Below, in pieces: positions 13,701 through 24,594 of a stretch of DNA of 64,000 bases. Both the position numbers and the translations under genes were made by a program. Source of the stretch: Endocalyx cinctus (taxonomy: Eukaryota > Ascomycota > Sordariomycetes > Amphisphaeriales > Apiosporaceae); contig BCKC01000008.1 of NCBI GenBank assembly GCA_001600455.1, forward strand, positions 62,001-126,000, read 5' to 3'. The notes below the pieces were generated by a model. The model saw only the letters and a list, made by a program, of their open reading frames with translations. It searched no databases and was not told the origin of the DNA. Each line of letters starts with the position of its first letter. The first letter of the stretch is position 1.

Positions 13701-14938
13701 GGCGATGCGCTTACTCCAATGTCTGAGACCGGTTCCAGGTCGGGCACGAAGGCTTCAGAAGGATGAGCCATTGGAGTTGCTTCTCCAGACTCCATAGTTT
13801 CTTGGCGAGGAGTGTGCGGTGGTTCTTCAGACGCCGAAGGCGCGGTCAAAGGAGGCAGTGGTGGTCTTCCAAACGGTAAAGGCACGGCCCGATAACCGTA
13901 GGGTCCCGGCACGACATGGAAGTAGGCAATGTTAGGCGGGCCGGCGAAAGCAGGGAAATAACCACGATGAGCACCCGGGGGGAACGATTGCAAACTATAC
14001 GGGTAAACAGGCGGCGGCAGCGTGAATTCTTCCGGACCGCTGAGAGGGTCTCTGTCAGCCGATGGTACGGGTGAAAACAGCGGCGAAAAACCGGGAGGGT
14101 TAGGAGCTTCTCGTCGTCTGAAATAAGGCGGTGTTAGCCGACCGTCCGGCCATGGAGAACTAGGAGATCGTCTCGTGATCGTGGGAGAGAGACGGAATCG
14201 CACAGGACTTGTATTGGTAGGTGGGAGTCGTACACGAGATCGGAACTGTTCACGCTGAGCTGCAATAATAGCACCTGCATCGGGAGGCTGATCATCATCG
14301 TCACCGCCATTACTACTTTCTCCACTATGTTTTCCGTCATCGTGATGTTCCTCATTATCTTCATTTTTGCCAAGTGATTCAGAGCGTTTTGATGATGGGG
14401 AGTTTGTAGTTGGTAAAGTTGCTCCGGCAGGAGGAGGAGTGTTTGGTTCTAGAGGCTGTGCAGTTTCTTCGAATATTTGACCGGCTGGCACGTACTGTGC
14501 TTTCTCCGGGCGTCGAACGACTGTACCAGTGGGTACATCATTGTCACTCTCCACTGGAGTATTATGGACAACTGGGGTGACGCGTCCTCCCGTAGAGGCT
14601 GGAATGTCGAACAGAGCTTTCAATCGGCCACCATGGGACACAGCCGGACGGGACACAGCCGGACGAGCATGTGCAGTATTTTCTGCCAAAACCCGCTCTG
14701 CATTTATCCGTGCTGCTGGATATTGCTGAGGTATATCAGCTACGCTCAATTTATCCGTAGACCTGCGTTTACCGGGTGCCCACTGCTTACGCGTAGGCGG
14801 CTGGTAGAATTGGGATCCATGCACATGCGTTACGACCAAAGGGTTTGTTGATATACTTGGTATAGCGCGCCCATTTGCAGCAAGGACTGCTGCTAGACAT
14901 GAGGACACTGTGGCGAATCTGTTGAAAGTTATCAGCAT
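10751..14938 (-). CDS. Large disordered protein of unknown function (about 1395 residues)
   Basis: One uninterrupted frame of 1395 codons on the minus strand, GC-richer than its flanks. I do not recognise the family. The protein is almost all low complexity: rich in P, S, E, R and Q, with poly-Thr and PT repeats near residues 1300-1320 and a lysine/glutamate tail ending PKKEK. The only ordered-looking patch is near residue 1250 (QWPTLAASAAVIGKGFHQYA, then RRRAQRL), a short apolar stretch followed by basic residues. The first 25 residues from the ATG at 14938 resemble a signal peptide (CLAAVLAANGRA). However, that ATG sits in a sequence (CTGAT about 13 bases before CAACAG) that also looks like a branch site and acceptor, with the acceptor AG at 14919-14920. 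The frame could therefore be the last exon of the gene to its right; a join from 15108 to 14918 keeps the frame. Confidence 0.7.
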   Translation of the reverse strand: MLITFNRFATVSSCLAAVLAANGRAIPSISTNPLVVTHVHGSQFYQPPTRKQWAPGKRRSTDKLSVADIPQQYPAARINAERVLAENTAHARPAVSRPAVSHGGRLKALFDIPASTGGRVTPVVHNTPVESDNDVPTGTVVRRPEKAQYVPAGQIFEETAQPLEPNTPPPAGATLPTTNSPSSKRSESLGKNEDNEEHHDDGKHSGESSNGGDDDDQPPDAGAIIAAQREQFRSRVRLPPTNTSPVRFRLSPTITRRSPSSPWPDGRLTPPYFRRREAPNPPGFSPLFSPVPSADRDPLSGPEEFTLPPPVYPYSLQSFPPGAHRGYFPAFAGPPNIAYFHVVPGPYGYRAVPLPFGRPPLPPLTAPSASEEPPHTPRQETMESGEATPMAHPSEAFVPDLEPVSDIGVSASPFRVVPILPRQSPEEEQGSLAGSGTPHATAQTPFRRGEEQERPDSPSLVLHTPAPARSKAVVHFLTRWAESHPSPALRRETPTEVILKPLEVPFHQQLPDYMTQMWMPASMLRRREEIRRSPTPTGYELQSPRRPVLEGDARAEQSRRNILQALVTSSPPSRRAVLNSRPTYDESKGKKRTKRDEKRKGKATEDDFTSTSEDEMGPLDRYNQQETARETSQEDDLELFIRDRMAARGYEVGSHLYQRLPVRGRGRSRERRRVVQPGNAGGAGQQGAHMSLPPLPPGQLPVIWRDYTWDRFPDLTGDINKKDENTEDKGRDDAEKPRPDGERGQSRDDDKATTSESHQPDPNDTPRDDSSSQPITGDKKKKKKSQASRDKPQGKRFQKRHSRGASYRRLPKQERRKLSQQSQERPEVSHPQHEQNRLLPGEPDYTLGFWEYSPHAPWPRWTGPPPTSVDRAAWQPDTEAEMDTADNEPSRGRLQTRRAEQQVYLARERQSREQWFRENPPALSDGYPEVDLDEQEPFPDFLSDYAGSPSTRSEVLGDLGSVADSADSVSTSSSERVRRWNSGYSTHPNSESGSRGQTPLLSSQPVPTSSEDMRPLANGEATEPLQSGELAESLQNGVVTVDSARQAPVDYSSLTLETLTDGDGEEAISSLAAALRSTALRDLNRSRSTDIPGTRRPVQPPPPTPQEQQGSPAPRSGTSSVSAHSTTLPPHPTSGGANPGLNGYHSAPEDENNEGAAAATGGNIYTTSPMAGGREETSSTRPTLPSNTQANNHLAQEYSEAPRDGDSTPLPESPESSKKDDPGDTGQGSSYALNQWPTLAASAAVIGKGFHQYATRRRAQRLMNAGISGGLASGAQASSSSSAATKQQKKQRYRLLPPPTPTPTPTTTTTTTTASTSAASFWSNLPSLNRNANDSPSRTAPVRRETRPHADPERGAQDQDKRNETSSTSEEENNIKKKKGDSPDKGDKEKPKKEK

Positions 14939-15033
14939 ATTTGCTTTCTTCTATTTAGGAGACTTGGGGATGGATGAGGTGAGAATGAATGAGAATGACA
15001 GTTTAAAACGAGATGGGTAAGATTCTTCTCAGA

Positions 15034-16667
15034 TCATTGCTCAGAGCATAGCGAAGCGCTAATGAGGAGTAAAATAATATCAAAAGTGAGAAAGGAGATT
15101 AACTTACTTAACATACGCCTCCGTGAAATCCCTCTTCACATAGACATAATCCACTTTTCCAAATGCATAGAAATGATGGGTTAATTTCTTGCGATACGGT
15201 CTCAACTCCTTGTTAAATAGTTCCGAGCCAAAGTTGAGTTTTGGCATGTTAGAAATTGATATTGTGCGGTCACGCTCCTCGCAAAACTCGCAAGGACAAG
15301 GCTCAGGTACGTTTTTTTCGCTTATCGGTCTGCGTAGATTCCTACAATTCTTCCTTCGTTGCATATAGGAGAATATTGTTGATCTCGTTTTAGCTGATTC
15401 TTCCCCGGTGATCGTAAGGGGGGCACTCGAGGTTCTAGACAAGCTCGTATGTGCTTTACGAGAATCATTTCTGATGTCCTGTGAGCTTATCTCTCGCTTC
15501 GAAGGCTCTGTAGTTCCAACAACCACGATGACTTTGTTAGGATATTTTACAGTTGTCCTGGTCTTCCTTTTGTTCTCTACTACTGTTTGCTGTGACGTAT
15601 CTGCAGAGGCAATTCATGTCAATTCCGACAAAGTATGAAAAATAAATTTACCCCTATTTGTGTGTATGTGTGTGGTTATAGTAAGGATAGAGGATTGTTC
15701 GTGAAATTTCAAGCAAGAGAAAAAAAGGGGTTAAAAGAGGTAAAGGAGGCAGAGGAGAAGGGTTAATAAGTTAAAGAGGATAGAAAAGTAACGACTAGGA
15801 AAAGTACTTACCATGGCCTCCGCAGACTATATCCGGCCTAATAGTTTGTAGAACTGGGATTGCGAGTATCCCTCTTCGGAGGTTCTTCCAATGGGCTAGG
15901 AAGAGCGAAAAAATGATGGCGTTGTAGTCATCGGCGAACAACGCAGCTTCGCATAGCTCATTATTATTGAAGATCTCACTGATATTTTGGTGTAAATCAG
16001 GTCTCCAATTGAACAACTTGGCACGGACTGACTCTATAAGTAGCAAGTCATAAATATATAGCTCAACCTGGTCGATACTCGGGCTGGGAAAGGAATCCAG
16101 CGTGTCCTCATATTCTCGGTTTTGAAAAACGATAAGATGATGCACTCTCCACAGATTTACCGCACCATAGTGATACAGGTCGAATGGGTCCCAGAATTCG
16201 TAGAGATCGTAGTACGTCTTTAGGTGAACTAAATTTGCGCAGCTCGTAAAAAACGAGCTGCGTATTTGAGCCGCAAAGTTCGTCACCTTAATGCCGTCCC
16301 AATGGGCACCTACGCGGAAATTTTGTGCATCTACCACCATTTTGACCGGCTTTAACCCATTTCTGGTTGAAAATATTGCTTTCGATCCTGGTGGCAGGCT
16401 GTGAAAAAATTCCGGGCCTGGTTCGCCTTCGGAGTAGTCCTTCCAGCCGAAGAACTCGGGGCCTGGGGGCGGGAAGATAGGCTCCTCAGGGTTGAAGCGG
16501 TATTCGAAATTTGTATTATGATAAAAGTCTCTATTCCAATACAACATGTAGTCTCTCATAGGGATTGGGAAACCGGCTTCAAGAGGAACCCATAACTGGT
16601 CTGGCACCCTGCCAGGCAACCCACGTTGGATCTTGATTGGTTTCGCGTCTTCACTCGGCCACGACAT
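15034..16667 (-). CDS. Hypothetical protein, three-exon model
   Basis: Proposed minus-strand exons are 16667-15812, 15600-15108 and 15058-15034, giving 457 residues. The first donor is GTAAGT after GGHG, with acceptor CTCTGCAG; the second donor is also GTAAGT. The last 25-base exon (acceptor CTCATTAG, TGA stop) is the weakest part. The alternative is that the second exon splices to 14918 and the gene continues into the large disordered frame downstream, for about 1838 residues. The first exon encodes a globular-looking protein rich in F, W, Y and P (PPPGPEFFGWKDY, FWDPFDLYHYGAVNLW); the second has a Cys patch CPCEFCEERD. I recognise no family. Confidence 0.6.
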
Positions 16668-16966
16668 CTTGGTTTAGGATTCTCGAAAGTGTATATGATA
16701 TTTCCAAGTCTAGAAGGTACTTCAAGATAGAGGTTGCGTGAAGCAGATCGACGGTAGTAAAGGAGGGAGAAAGGTATGAAGGACTAGTCGAAGCTTTAGA
16801 TTTGAGTGGCCCAAGAACGCGGTCACTTCATTAATTCAAAGGTGGCAAAAGAAGTCCCTGCTAATAGCGGTAGGGTCAGAGAGGATTGAAGAGAAACTAG
16901 AGAAGGATTAAAATGTACCATAGAACGTTACTTGCGATACCAATTTTTGTTTTTGTTATCGCTTGG

Positions 16967-17004
16967 GTGAAAGTTGGGTGAAAGTTGGACGAAAGTTGGA
17001 GTGA
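16967..17004 (+). repeat. Short tandem repeat of about 11 bases
   Basis: Three near-identical units with core GTGAAAGTTGG, the third diverging at two positions. They lie upstream of the minus-strand gene that starts at 16667 and could fall in its promoter; no function is evident. Confidence 0.7.
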
Positions 17005-18720
17005 AGAAAAAGATGCAAATTACAAGAAAAGGAAGAATTTATGAATTCTCAAAGGTTCAAAGTTTCAAAAGGCTATGATTGAGAGAGTAAGTATAGTAGA
17101 GATGGTTTCCGTGCTGAGGATTTGTGTGTTGACGGGGCACGGAATTAGGGCTACTGTCCAGACAGTCGAGAAGAATAGGTAAACAAGTGAGGAAGAAGTC
17201 GTGGAAGAGAAGACAGCCCCTTCCATTAACTTTGATAGATTACAAAAATACAAAGTGTTTGATAGTGATTTTGACACGAGATGGGTACTTTGTTGGTTTA
17301 GTAATTACGATTATTAGAAGTGCTAAGTAGTGCTGAGTAGCGAACGTGTATTGATGTCTACGACGCGTCCGAAGTGCTAGGTGGTCAAGGTGAAATAACA
17401 CCAATGTTGGCAAGTACTTCGACACCTCTATGAGTTAGATACATGGTTACGACTTGTTACCAAGTATTCAATTGTACATTTTATGACATTACCTTGATAA
17501 GTAGAGTTCTTGCCTTTTGAGTATTTTTGGAACCCACTGCTGTTTTCAGGAAAGATGGAAGAGAATAAAAACAAAATGCAATAAAGCGAAATAGAAAATA
17601 GATTCAATTATCTTATTTATATATGCAACTTTGAGTAATAATGGATTCAATGAAGCGTGAGGAATTCAAGTAGAACATGAGCCCTCCAGGGGTAAAATAA
17701 TTGTTACCTTTTGGGGATTCTGAGAGTTCATTTTTATTTCAAAGAAATACACATTGAGAATAATATAAACTGAAGATAAATGAAATAAAAGAGAGAAACT
17801 TAACAAAGTATATCTTTCATATATCCAATTCAAGGCAAAGGTTTTGTTCAAGGTTGAACGAATATTGAACAGACATGATAATAATGTTAAGCTGAATTAA
17901 AATTATTTTGAAAAGCATGTATGGGTATCTTAGTAAACAGGATGCTGTTATAGACTGTATCATATGAACAGAGGATCGTGATGCCACTTGTAGCCTTGGG
18001 TAAGGATACAGTCATGTCAAGTTGAGCATTGACCCCTGGGAGCCTTGACTAGATATTACCTTTGGAGTATCCTGGAACCATCATTATCCTTACAGAAGAT
18101 ACAAGAAGAAGATCAGAAGCTAAAAAAAGAACAGGGATTAAGGATATACATCATATATTTATTTATTTCATGGTAGCTAATAGGTAGTAATAATACTTTG
18201 ATGTCGAATTAAGATTGGATGAAGAATAACAGTGCGAAATAGAAGACAGGAGGTGAGCTTACAGCACTCTGAAAGGCTTTAGCTTCAGTTATTATACCGT
18301 TTAATACCCCTGGCTATACACTGTATCAAATAACAAACTTCTATCACCAGTACAAATACCACGTACTTGCCATTATTGTATAAATTATCAGACGGAAATA
18401 GTACATTATAGAGACCACTATCCTGCCATTTACTTAACCATATAATAAGCTGTATTATTACGGTCATGGTGACGATGACGGAGATTTTAATGAACCGTCA
18501 AGACAATGGAAAAAAGAAAAAGAAAAAGTATTTCCTTTCGGAGTAAACAGCTATTTGATTATAAAATAATCAGTCAATGATGAGTTAGTGATGGCCAATT
18601 ATTAATTACAAGCTGGCACAAATAGTGTGACATGGTGTTGGCAATAAAATGGATAGCCGGTATAACAGTAGGTGGTCGAGAGCTAGTAGTTTGTGAGGTA
18701 TTCCAACTAGTATCTTGTTT

Positions 18721-18926
18721 GTGTGAGAAATAAGGGGGGGTATAATTACCGGAATGAGGGTACAGTAGCCATGATACCAGCTAGGTAGTTGTAGTGTAGG
18801 TATAGGGCTCAACAAAACATTGATTCCTGGCTCCTCTCTCATACTAAATATATGGGAGGGAGGCCGCATATATATACACATTGTAATGATATATTCCCAC
18901 CAGGGTAGCAAGTAGCTACCTGGTAC
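18721..18926. repeat. Dispersed direct repeat, copy A, ending in an imperfect palindrome
   Basis: Similar to 20080-20275 over about 200 bases. Shared blocks include GAGAAATAAGG, GGCTCAACA, ATTGATTCCTGGCTC, CTCATACT.AATATATGGGA and AGGCCG.ATATATATACA. The copy ends at a hairpin-like CCAGGGTAGC / GCTACCTGG with a short loop. No frame is conserved between the copies. It could be a short non-autonomous element or the two ends of a decayed element 1.36 kb long. Confidence 0.75.
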
Positions 18927-19267
18927 CTAACACCTTACCCTGGCAGGGCGACCATTCCCAAATAGCCTCGTCCTCGAGGCCCAAATAGGCGACGATGAGC
19001 TTCGCAATAGTACTGACCCCGACCCAACTAAGGTAGTAGCCCCTAAATAATATAATAGCCCTAAATGATAATAACGAAGATTCCGGAGTACGCATTCACT
19101 GGCTGACTACTATTTAGCAACTGTGATACAATAACAAAACCTTTGCAAGAAAATTATCGTAATTCTGCCACCATACCTCCCCTTCGAATCTTCTCTCCCG
19201 AAACAATAAGAAAAAGAAATCCCTTATTTTATCATTTCGCTTACTCTATCACCACTTCTTCGCTTTC

Positions 19268-19443
19268 CGCTCGTCGCTTCGTATACTTCGAAATATCTCC
19301 CTCGCTTACTTTTTCGCCACTTCGAGTTTTGTTCCTAATTCCTTCAATACTTCCTCGAACTAGGACCTAGCCTATTACCGGTCATTCGTCTCTCATCGCT
19401 TCGTATGCTCCGAAACACCTACTTCGCTTACTCCGTCGCTACT
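19268..19443 (+). repeat. Degenerate 50-base repeat pair
   Basis: Blocks starting near 19272 (TCGCTTCGTATACTTCGAAA) and near 19394 (TCGCTTCGTATGCTCCGAAA) continue similarly for about 50 bases, through a CGCTTACT...TCGC segment. Differences are largely transitions. Part of the decayed repeat area between the two 200-base copies. Confidence 0.55.
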
Positions 19444-20079
19444 TCTCTGCTTCCTACGCTCCTCTAATTCTCACCCTTCGTACTGCTTTTAACTAGAGTT
19501 CGTCCTCGAGCCCGACAAAAAGAAATATTTTCATAGCGTACGCATCGCTCACAAATAAGACCTTTAATTACCGATCATTCGTTCGTAGATATCGCGAATA
19601 GAGCCTTTAACGACCATCAGTTTACTTTTACCGTTCGGTAGTAATTCGTGAACGAAATCCTCTACGATTCCCTGTTCGACCACTACTCCCAGCATACATA
19701 TCGCTCACGAGCAGAATATTCAGCGACTACTAATTCGTAGCTATTACGAACAAAGTCTTCAACAATTACCTATTCAACTGACGAAAAGGGGGGTATACTG
19801 ACCCCCTCCTCCAACGTACTCGCTATTCGCTAACAGGGGAGGGAAATATCTCACTCCTTGAGGGTATTCTGATCCCTATTACCGCATCCTGATTAGCCAC
19901 TTCGGCCACTTTATCCCTTCTCTGTTAGCCTCATACGTACCTATAACTACTAGTTCCATACCCCCTACTTTTATAACTCGGGAATCTCGTCATTCGTCTC
20001 TCCTACGATAATCGCTCGCAGGCAGTTAACCGGTGTCACGCATAATATACCAACAGTACAGAAAAATAAGAGGAATCAA

Positions 20080-20275
20080 CATATGAGAAATAAGGAGGAT
20101 ATACCAGAGTAAGGATACAGTACGCATGACGCCAGCTGGGTAGGTGTAAGTGTAGGGCTCAACATGACATTGATTCCTGGCTCTCCTCTCATACTGAATA
20201 TATGGGAGAGAGGCCGTATATATATACATCGGAATAATACATTCACACCAGGGTAGCTAGCAGCTACCTGGCACT
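20080..20275. repeat. Dispersed direct repeat, copy B, ending in an imperfect palindrome
   Basis: Second copy of the repeat at 18721-18926, in the same orientation. It ends in CCAGGGTAGC, a short loop and AGCTACCTGG. Isolated CCAGGGT.G or CTACCCTGG motifs also occur near 20704 and 20831, suggesting further fragments of the same element. Confidence 0.75.
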
Positions 20276-21198
20276 TGACCCCTAACACTAGCTCGTTCAC
20301 AAAATCCATAACGATTCCCTACTCGAGCTCGCCGTCACAGGTAATTCGCCAACTATTAAATTCAAGGCACTTATCTCGATCACTACCTACGACTACCACT
20401 CGTTACCTTGCCCCTTTCAAAGGTCTGATCTGACTCTCGTCTATATACCCGACAAAAATCCTGCCTCCACGAGCCGTTGGTAGCATCCTCTACAATACAG
20501 CTATTCTCTTACACCTGAGATGTCTATATTATTCCTTGTACGTTAGGAACTTTTCAGGCACAGGCAGCTGACCGAGGAGTCTCTAGTAATGCGCAAGTAA
20601 CCTATGCCAAAGCTCATCAACAGTATAGTAGAAAGAAGGATTAAGATATTATAGTACTAGATTACTAGAGCAAGGAAAATTATAGGATCGCATATATAAA
20701 CGCACCAGGGTGGCTGATATATACTCCTAATGAATTAATGGATTCAAATACTACCCCCAATGCCATAAAACAGGTACCGGCAATTACAGTAATTATCACA
20801 GTAAAGTAGGAGGGGGAGGAATCAGGCATCTACCCTGGTACCTAGGTATCTCCACTTCTCTAGAGAAAATAATACAGTAGAACGCTAAAGCATGCATATT
20901 TTAACAAGGAGGATCGATATAGGGTGAATAAGGAACTACAGGCGTGAGATACTTCAATTTTAGAAGGAAGTTTAGTGCTATGTAGGATACAAAGAACGCT
21001 TGAATTGGTACCTACGTGATCTATTATCGATATGATGTTACCCCGCTGTTTGCTTTTCTGCGCCTCGAAAAATGAATTACACTTGTTCATACATAAAATA
21101 TCATTTAACTATCATTAATTATAAGATATGATACCTAGTGGCATGCTATATGTATGGGAATGTTATAGCTGCCCATAGATGGACGGAGATAGGGGATT

Positions 21199-21830
21199 TT
21201 ATGATCCATTCTTCTCCTTCAACATATTCAATATGACAGACTCTTTGTCACTTGTAATAACCTTCCCATTATTCCAGTCCACAATCTAAATCATGTTTCA
21301 ATTAGTAAATGTAACAGCGAAAGAGTGGGGGAGGGGGGTGAGGGGTTAAGATAGACGAGAGGTATATGTATCTAATGGTGATATAAGATAGTATGCACAT
21401 GTATAGCTCGTACGTACCACCGGTTGTTTGAAAGCAGCCTGATCCTGCTTGTATTTCTTCAGTGCTTCAGCTACGCTCGAAGTTCCTGGAATTATTGTGT
21501 TGATCCGAGAGTTTCCCACGTATTCTAGGATAGTCTGGAGCTGACTGGACGTGGGGAGGTCCTCGGTGATGTTTAGGTTGAACTCGTCTATTTGCGCGTT
21601 GGCGTTGGTCTTGGGGGTGTGATCGCTAGCCTCGTCTTCGGTGGCAGCTTCAGCTGCGTTGGCTGAGATCTGCTTTAGAGCGGTAGCGGCTCTCATCGAA
21701 GCGGGCGAGCTCGCCTTGTGAAAGAGGGTGACGATGTCTTGGGTTTTACGCTTTATAGATCTTATAATGAGCCATGCGAGTTTCTATTTACGGTGAAAAA
21801 GGATAGCATTAGACTTACGAAAGAGAACAT
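21199..21830 (-). CDS. Fmp46-like mitochondrial redox-fold protein (DUF1687)
   Basis: Three minus-strand exons, 21830-21819, 21750-21418 and 21285-21199, give 143 residues. Exon 1 is only four codons (MFSF). The donors are GTAAGT and GTACGT and all phases are zero. The protein matches the fungal family of yeast Fmp46, a small putative thioredoxin-fold protein placed in mitochondria. Marks are TLFHKASSPAS at the N-terminus, FNLNITEDLPT...QLQTILEYVG in the middle and VDWNNGKVITSDKESVILNML at the end, all conserved in that family from memory. No CxxC redox motif is visible. The reading frame alone would begin at an internal Met and lack the last 28 residues, so this gene is easily mis-annotated. 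Confidence 0.88.
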
Positions 21831-22900
21831 GTTGAAGATTTTATACGAAAGTGAGTCTCTGGTGTTCAATTGAGTGGAATGGTGGGAAAAATAATGTGGT
21901 TGATTCACGGTTTTTAAGAGGTGAGGTTGTAAGCTTCGGAGCTACAGTGGGAAGCTACCAACCTATGACAAGACCTGACGTCAAGAGACATGCTAAAATT
22001 TACATGGATTATATAATCCTTCAAGTTACGCTAAAAAAAAAAGTTTACTTGAGCCGTTCGGGCCGTGAACAAATCGGGTTGGGCTATAAATGATGCACGG
22101 ACCACAACCTATTTTCTTCTAGCCGTTGGTTGTTTTACCGGTCAGCCACCGGTCTGCCTGCCTGCTCCTTTTGCCCTTGAAGCGTGTTCAACGGAGCCCC
22201 GAGAAACATTTAGAACAGTGCAAAAATTTGGCCGATAAATTGAATAAGAAAAATAATTGACCCGGTGATACCGGGCCTCTTCTAGGAACGGCCGTTCCAC
22301 TCATTAGTACCAAGCAGCCGCCGAGTGGTCTAAAAAATACAAGCAAAACCCCCGAGGCTTCAAGGATCGAATAAATGAAACGTGATGTGCGTTTATCTGG
22401 TTTAATTTCTCAAGGACTCAAAAACATAGTTACTAGGTAGAGCGAGTTTTGCATCATTGGTTTACAAGACTTCTACTTGGTAAGGTTTGTACGAGACGTA
22501 AACGTATTTAATTGTCACGTTAAGACGCTAATATGCTTACGTGCATATCTCTGATATTTTGATATCCTCCTTAAATGGATTAAGATAATGGCACGTACCT
22601 GAGACCCACTTAAACTTTTTTTTAGTGCATCTCCCGTTGCTAGGGGAAAAACAATACAAGGGATGAATACTTTACTTTTGTTCTTGAATGGCTTCATCGA
22701 AATAATTTTAAAGACATCATCCCAATTTCCCTCTTTTTAGTACCCGTCTCCGCCTCGATATTTAGTGTCGACTTCTCTAATTACGACAAGATCTTTTAAA
22801 TTCTCGTGATTGTTTATCTTATTGAATATTAATCAAAATATCCTGCCCTAATCGCCTGAGCTAAGCTTGATCTCGCCTTGTCTTACCTACCTTAAGTAGG
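21831..22900. other. Shared 5' region of divergent Fmp46-like and Nup53 genes
   Basis: About 1.07 kb holding both promoters. The short frames here (around 21851-22093 and 22515-22697) show no protein features. No motif was recognised beyond A-runs. Confidence 0.5.
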
Positions 22901-24594
22901 ATGCGGCCTCTAATCCTACACAATGTTCCAGACGAGGAACTTTACACTGGCGAAGATGGAGTAAAAAGACCTTACGCTATGATATGGCCCGAGTATGTAC
23001 TAATCATTCTAAAAAAAAAAATAAAAAAAAAAAATCAACCTGAGACATTCATTGCCTTTCCATGATCGATATTCCATCCCCCTTCCATTTTTCTTTTCTA
23101 TGTTTCTATTGACTACGTGAATTATAATCACAACCAAACCACATACCTTACCTCCACCCTCTCACCCAAGACATAAAAAACGCAAATCAACAAGAGCAAA
23201 AATAGTTAATAAAGATGAATGGAAACAGAGGAGAAAGACATCGAACGGCGCCTCGAACGCGAGCTCGAGAAGTAACAGAATCTGGCTCCTTCGGAAAATC
23301 AACGCGCAGGTCACGCTCCAGAACAGGCAGCCTTCCGCCGAAACGCGAGGATGCCACTATGCAGAGCGCCGACAAGATATTTTCGAGCTACGTGGCGAGT
23401 CGACAGCAGAACGCGGCTGGCGGTGCTGGTAACAACAGTAACAACAACGGCGGGAGCCCACCTCAGCAGCGAAAGTCGAGCTACCTTTCGTCACAGCCCG
23501 CGTCACAGTCCTCGACGACGGACGATGCCTCTTCCTCCACCCTCCCGTCGAGTCATCAGCGAACCCCGACCGAGGTTATACTGAGAGGCTACGCCTCGCC
23601 GTCGCAGCAATACGCCGCCATAAACCATTACGAGCAGCTCGCAGGCAGGATATGCGAAGACTACTCGCGAGAACCTCCGCTGGAGGCTCGCCGGTATAAG
23701 TCTGAGTTGAGAGACACGGCGCTCACCAGAAGGGTGCCTCTCACCGCCGCTGAGCGCGCTAAGGTTAGCAGGGTAGCGAGCGGTGAACACTGGGTGAAGG
23801 TAACGTTCGAGTCGGTCGAAGCAGCCGACGCTGCATTTTTCGCCTCTCCCCAGAAGATCATGGGACATCTCGTCTACGCGGAGCCGTACCGCAACGTCCC
23901 TCCTCTAGAAGATACCGCCGTGCTCGACGTCATGGGCGACGTCGGCATGATGGACCCTATGCCTACCCGAGCCCAAACCCTCCGCGGCCAGTCGATGCGA
24001 AACAACCGTCGCCCGTCTCAGAGCGGCAGCAGAAATACCGCGACTCTTCCCAGATCCTTCGGCACGCCGTATCGCAGGCGAGCAGCGGCGAGAGACGTGG
24101 AGTCGAAGTTCGGATCGCCGCCCGAGTCGCAGACCTCGACCCAGACCATGGATAGCGGTACCACGTCGGCGTCGGCGTCGTCAGCCACGGCGTCGACCGC
24201 TACCGTCACGGGCGTCGCGTTCGGCGGGGAAGATCCTTTCGTCGATGACGATTTACCCGATGCACCGGTGGAAGAACAACGACAACAAGAAACCGGAGAG
24301 CACGACGACAACGGTGCGTTCTGTCGCCGGATCCCCGAAGCGCGCCGCGTGCGTCTTCTCCCGGCCGAAGAAGCTTTAGCACCCCAGCCAAGCTTCCAGC
24401 AGCGTCTCGTGGCCTGGATCCCTCTCATAGCCTGGTTCAGCGGCGCTATGATCGGCAGCGAAGTACCTAGGACGGAGACGGGCGATTTCGATCTTATGAG
24501 AGCCTCTCTCTACTGGAAGATCATGTTCTATCTTGACTTATGGTTCGGTCTCTGGAGTAAGGAGCTCGCGAGCGGAGCTGATAAGGAAGATTGA
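22901..24594 (+). CDS. Nucleoporin Nup53 (Nup35-type RRM)
   Basis: Proposed exons 22901-22992 and 23229-24594 give 485 residues. Exon 1 encodes [20 protein letters not shown] and PYAMIWP, which I recall as a conserved N-terminus of fungal Nup53-like proteins. The donor is GTATGT and the chosen acceptor GAAACAG keeps frame into [15 protein letters not shown]. The ATG at 23215 would be the start if exon 1 were not used. The middle carries the Nup35/MPPN-type RRM (residues about 150-240: [41 protein letters not shown]), used for dimerisation in the inner ring of the nuclear pore. The C-terminus has an amphipathic, Trp-rich segment ([14 protein letters not shown]) of the kind that binds the pore membrane. 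Linkers are S/T/A-rich. Family call strong, first exon moderately sure. Confidence 0.85.

Larger units (their letters stand above)
16668..21198. other. 4.5 kb AT-rich gene-free stretch with degenerate repeats
   Basis: No frame longer than about 100 codons, and none with protein character. The part from 17.0 to 18.6 kb is AT-rich and featureless apart from a short tandem motif at 16967. The part from 18.7 to 20.9 kb carries a 200-base direct repeat, palindromic CCAGGGTAGC elements and C/T-rich degenerate repeats. It looks like decayed mobile-element DNA, but no terminal repeat or coding relic could be assigned. Confidence 0.55.

Noticed and set aside
10751..14938. Poly-Thr and PT runs as a sign of a cell-wall mucin
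   Set aside because: Overall composition is rich in charged residues (E, R, K) and lacks long Ser/Thr-only repeats or a GPI signal; the tail is lysine-rich instead.
18606..18911. 101-codon minus-strand frame resembling one at 20026-20309
   Set aside because: The similarity comes from the 200-base DNA repeat; indels shift the frame between copies, so it is not a conserved protein.
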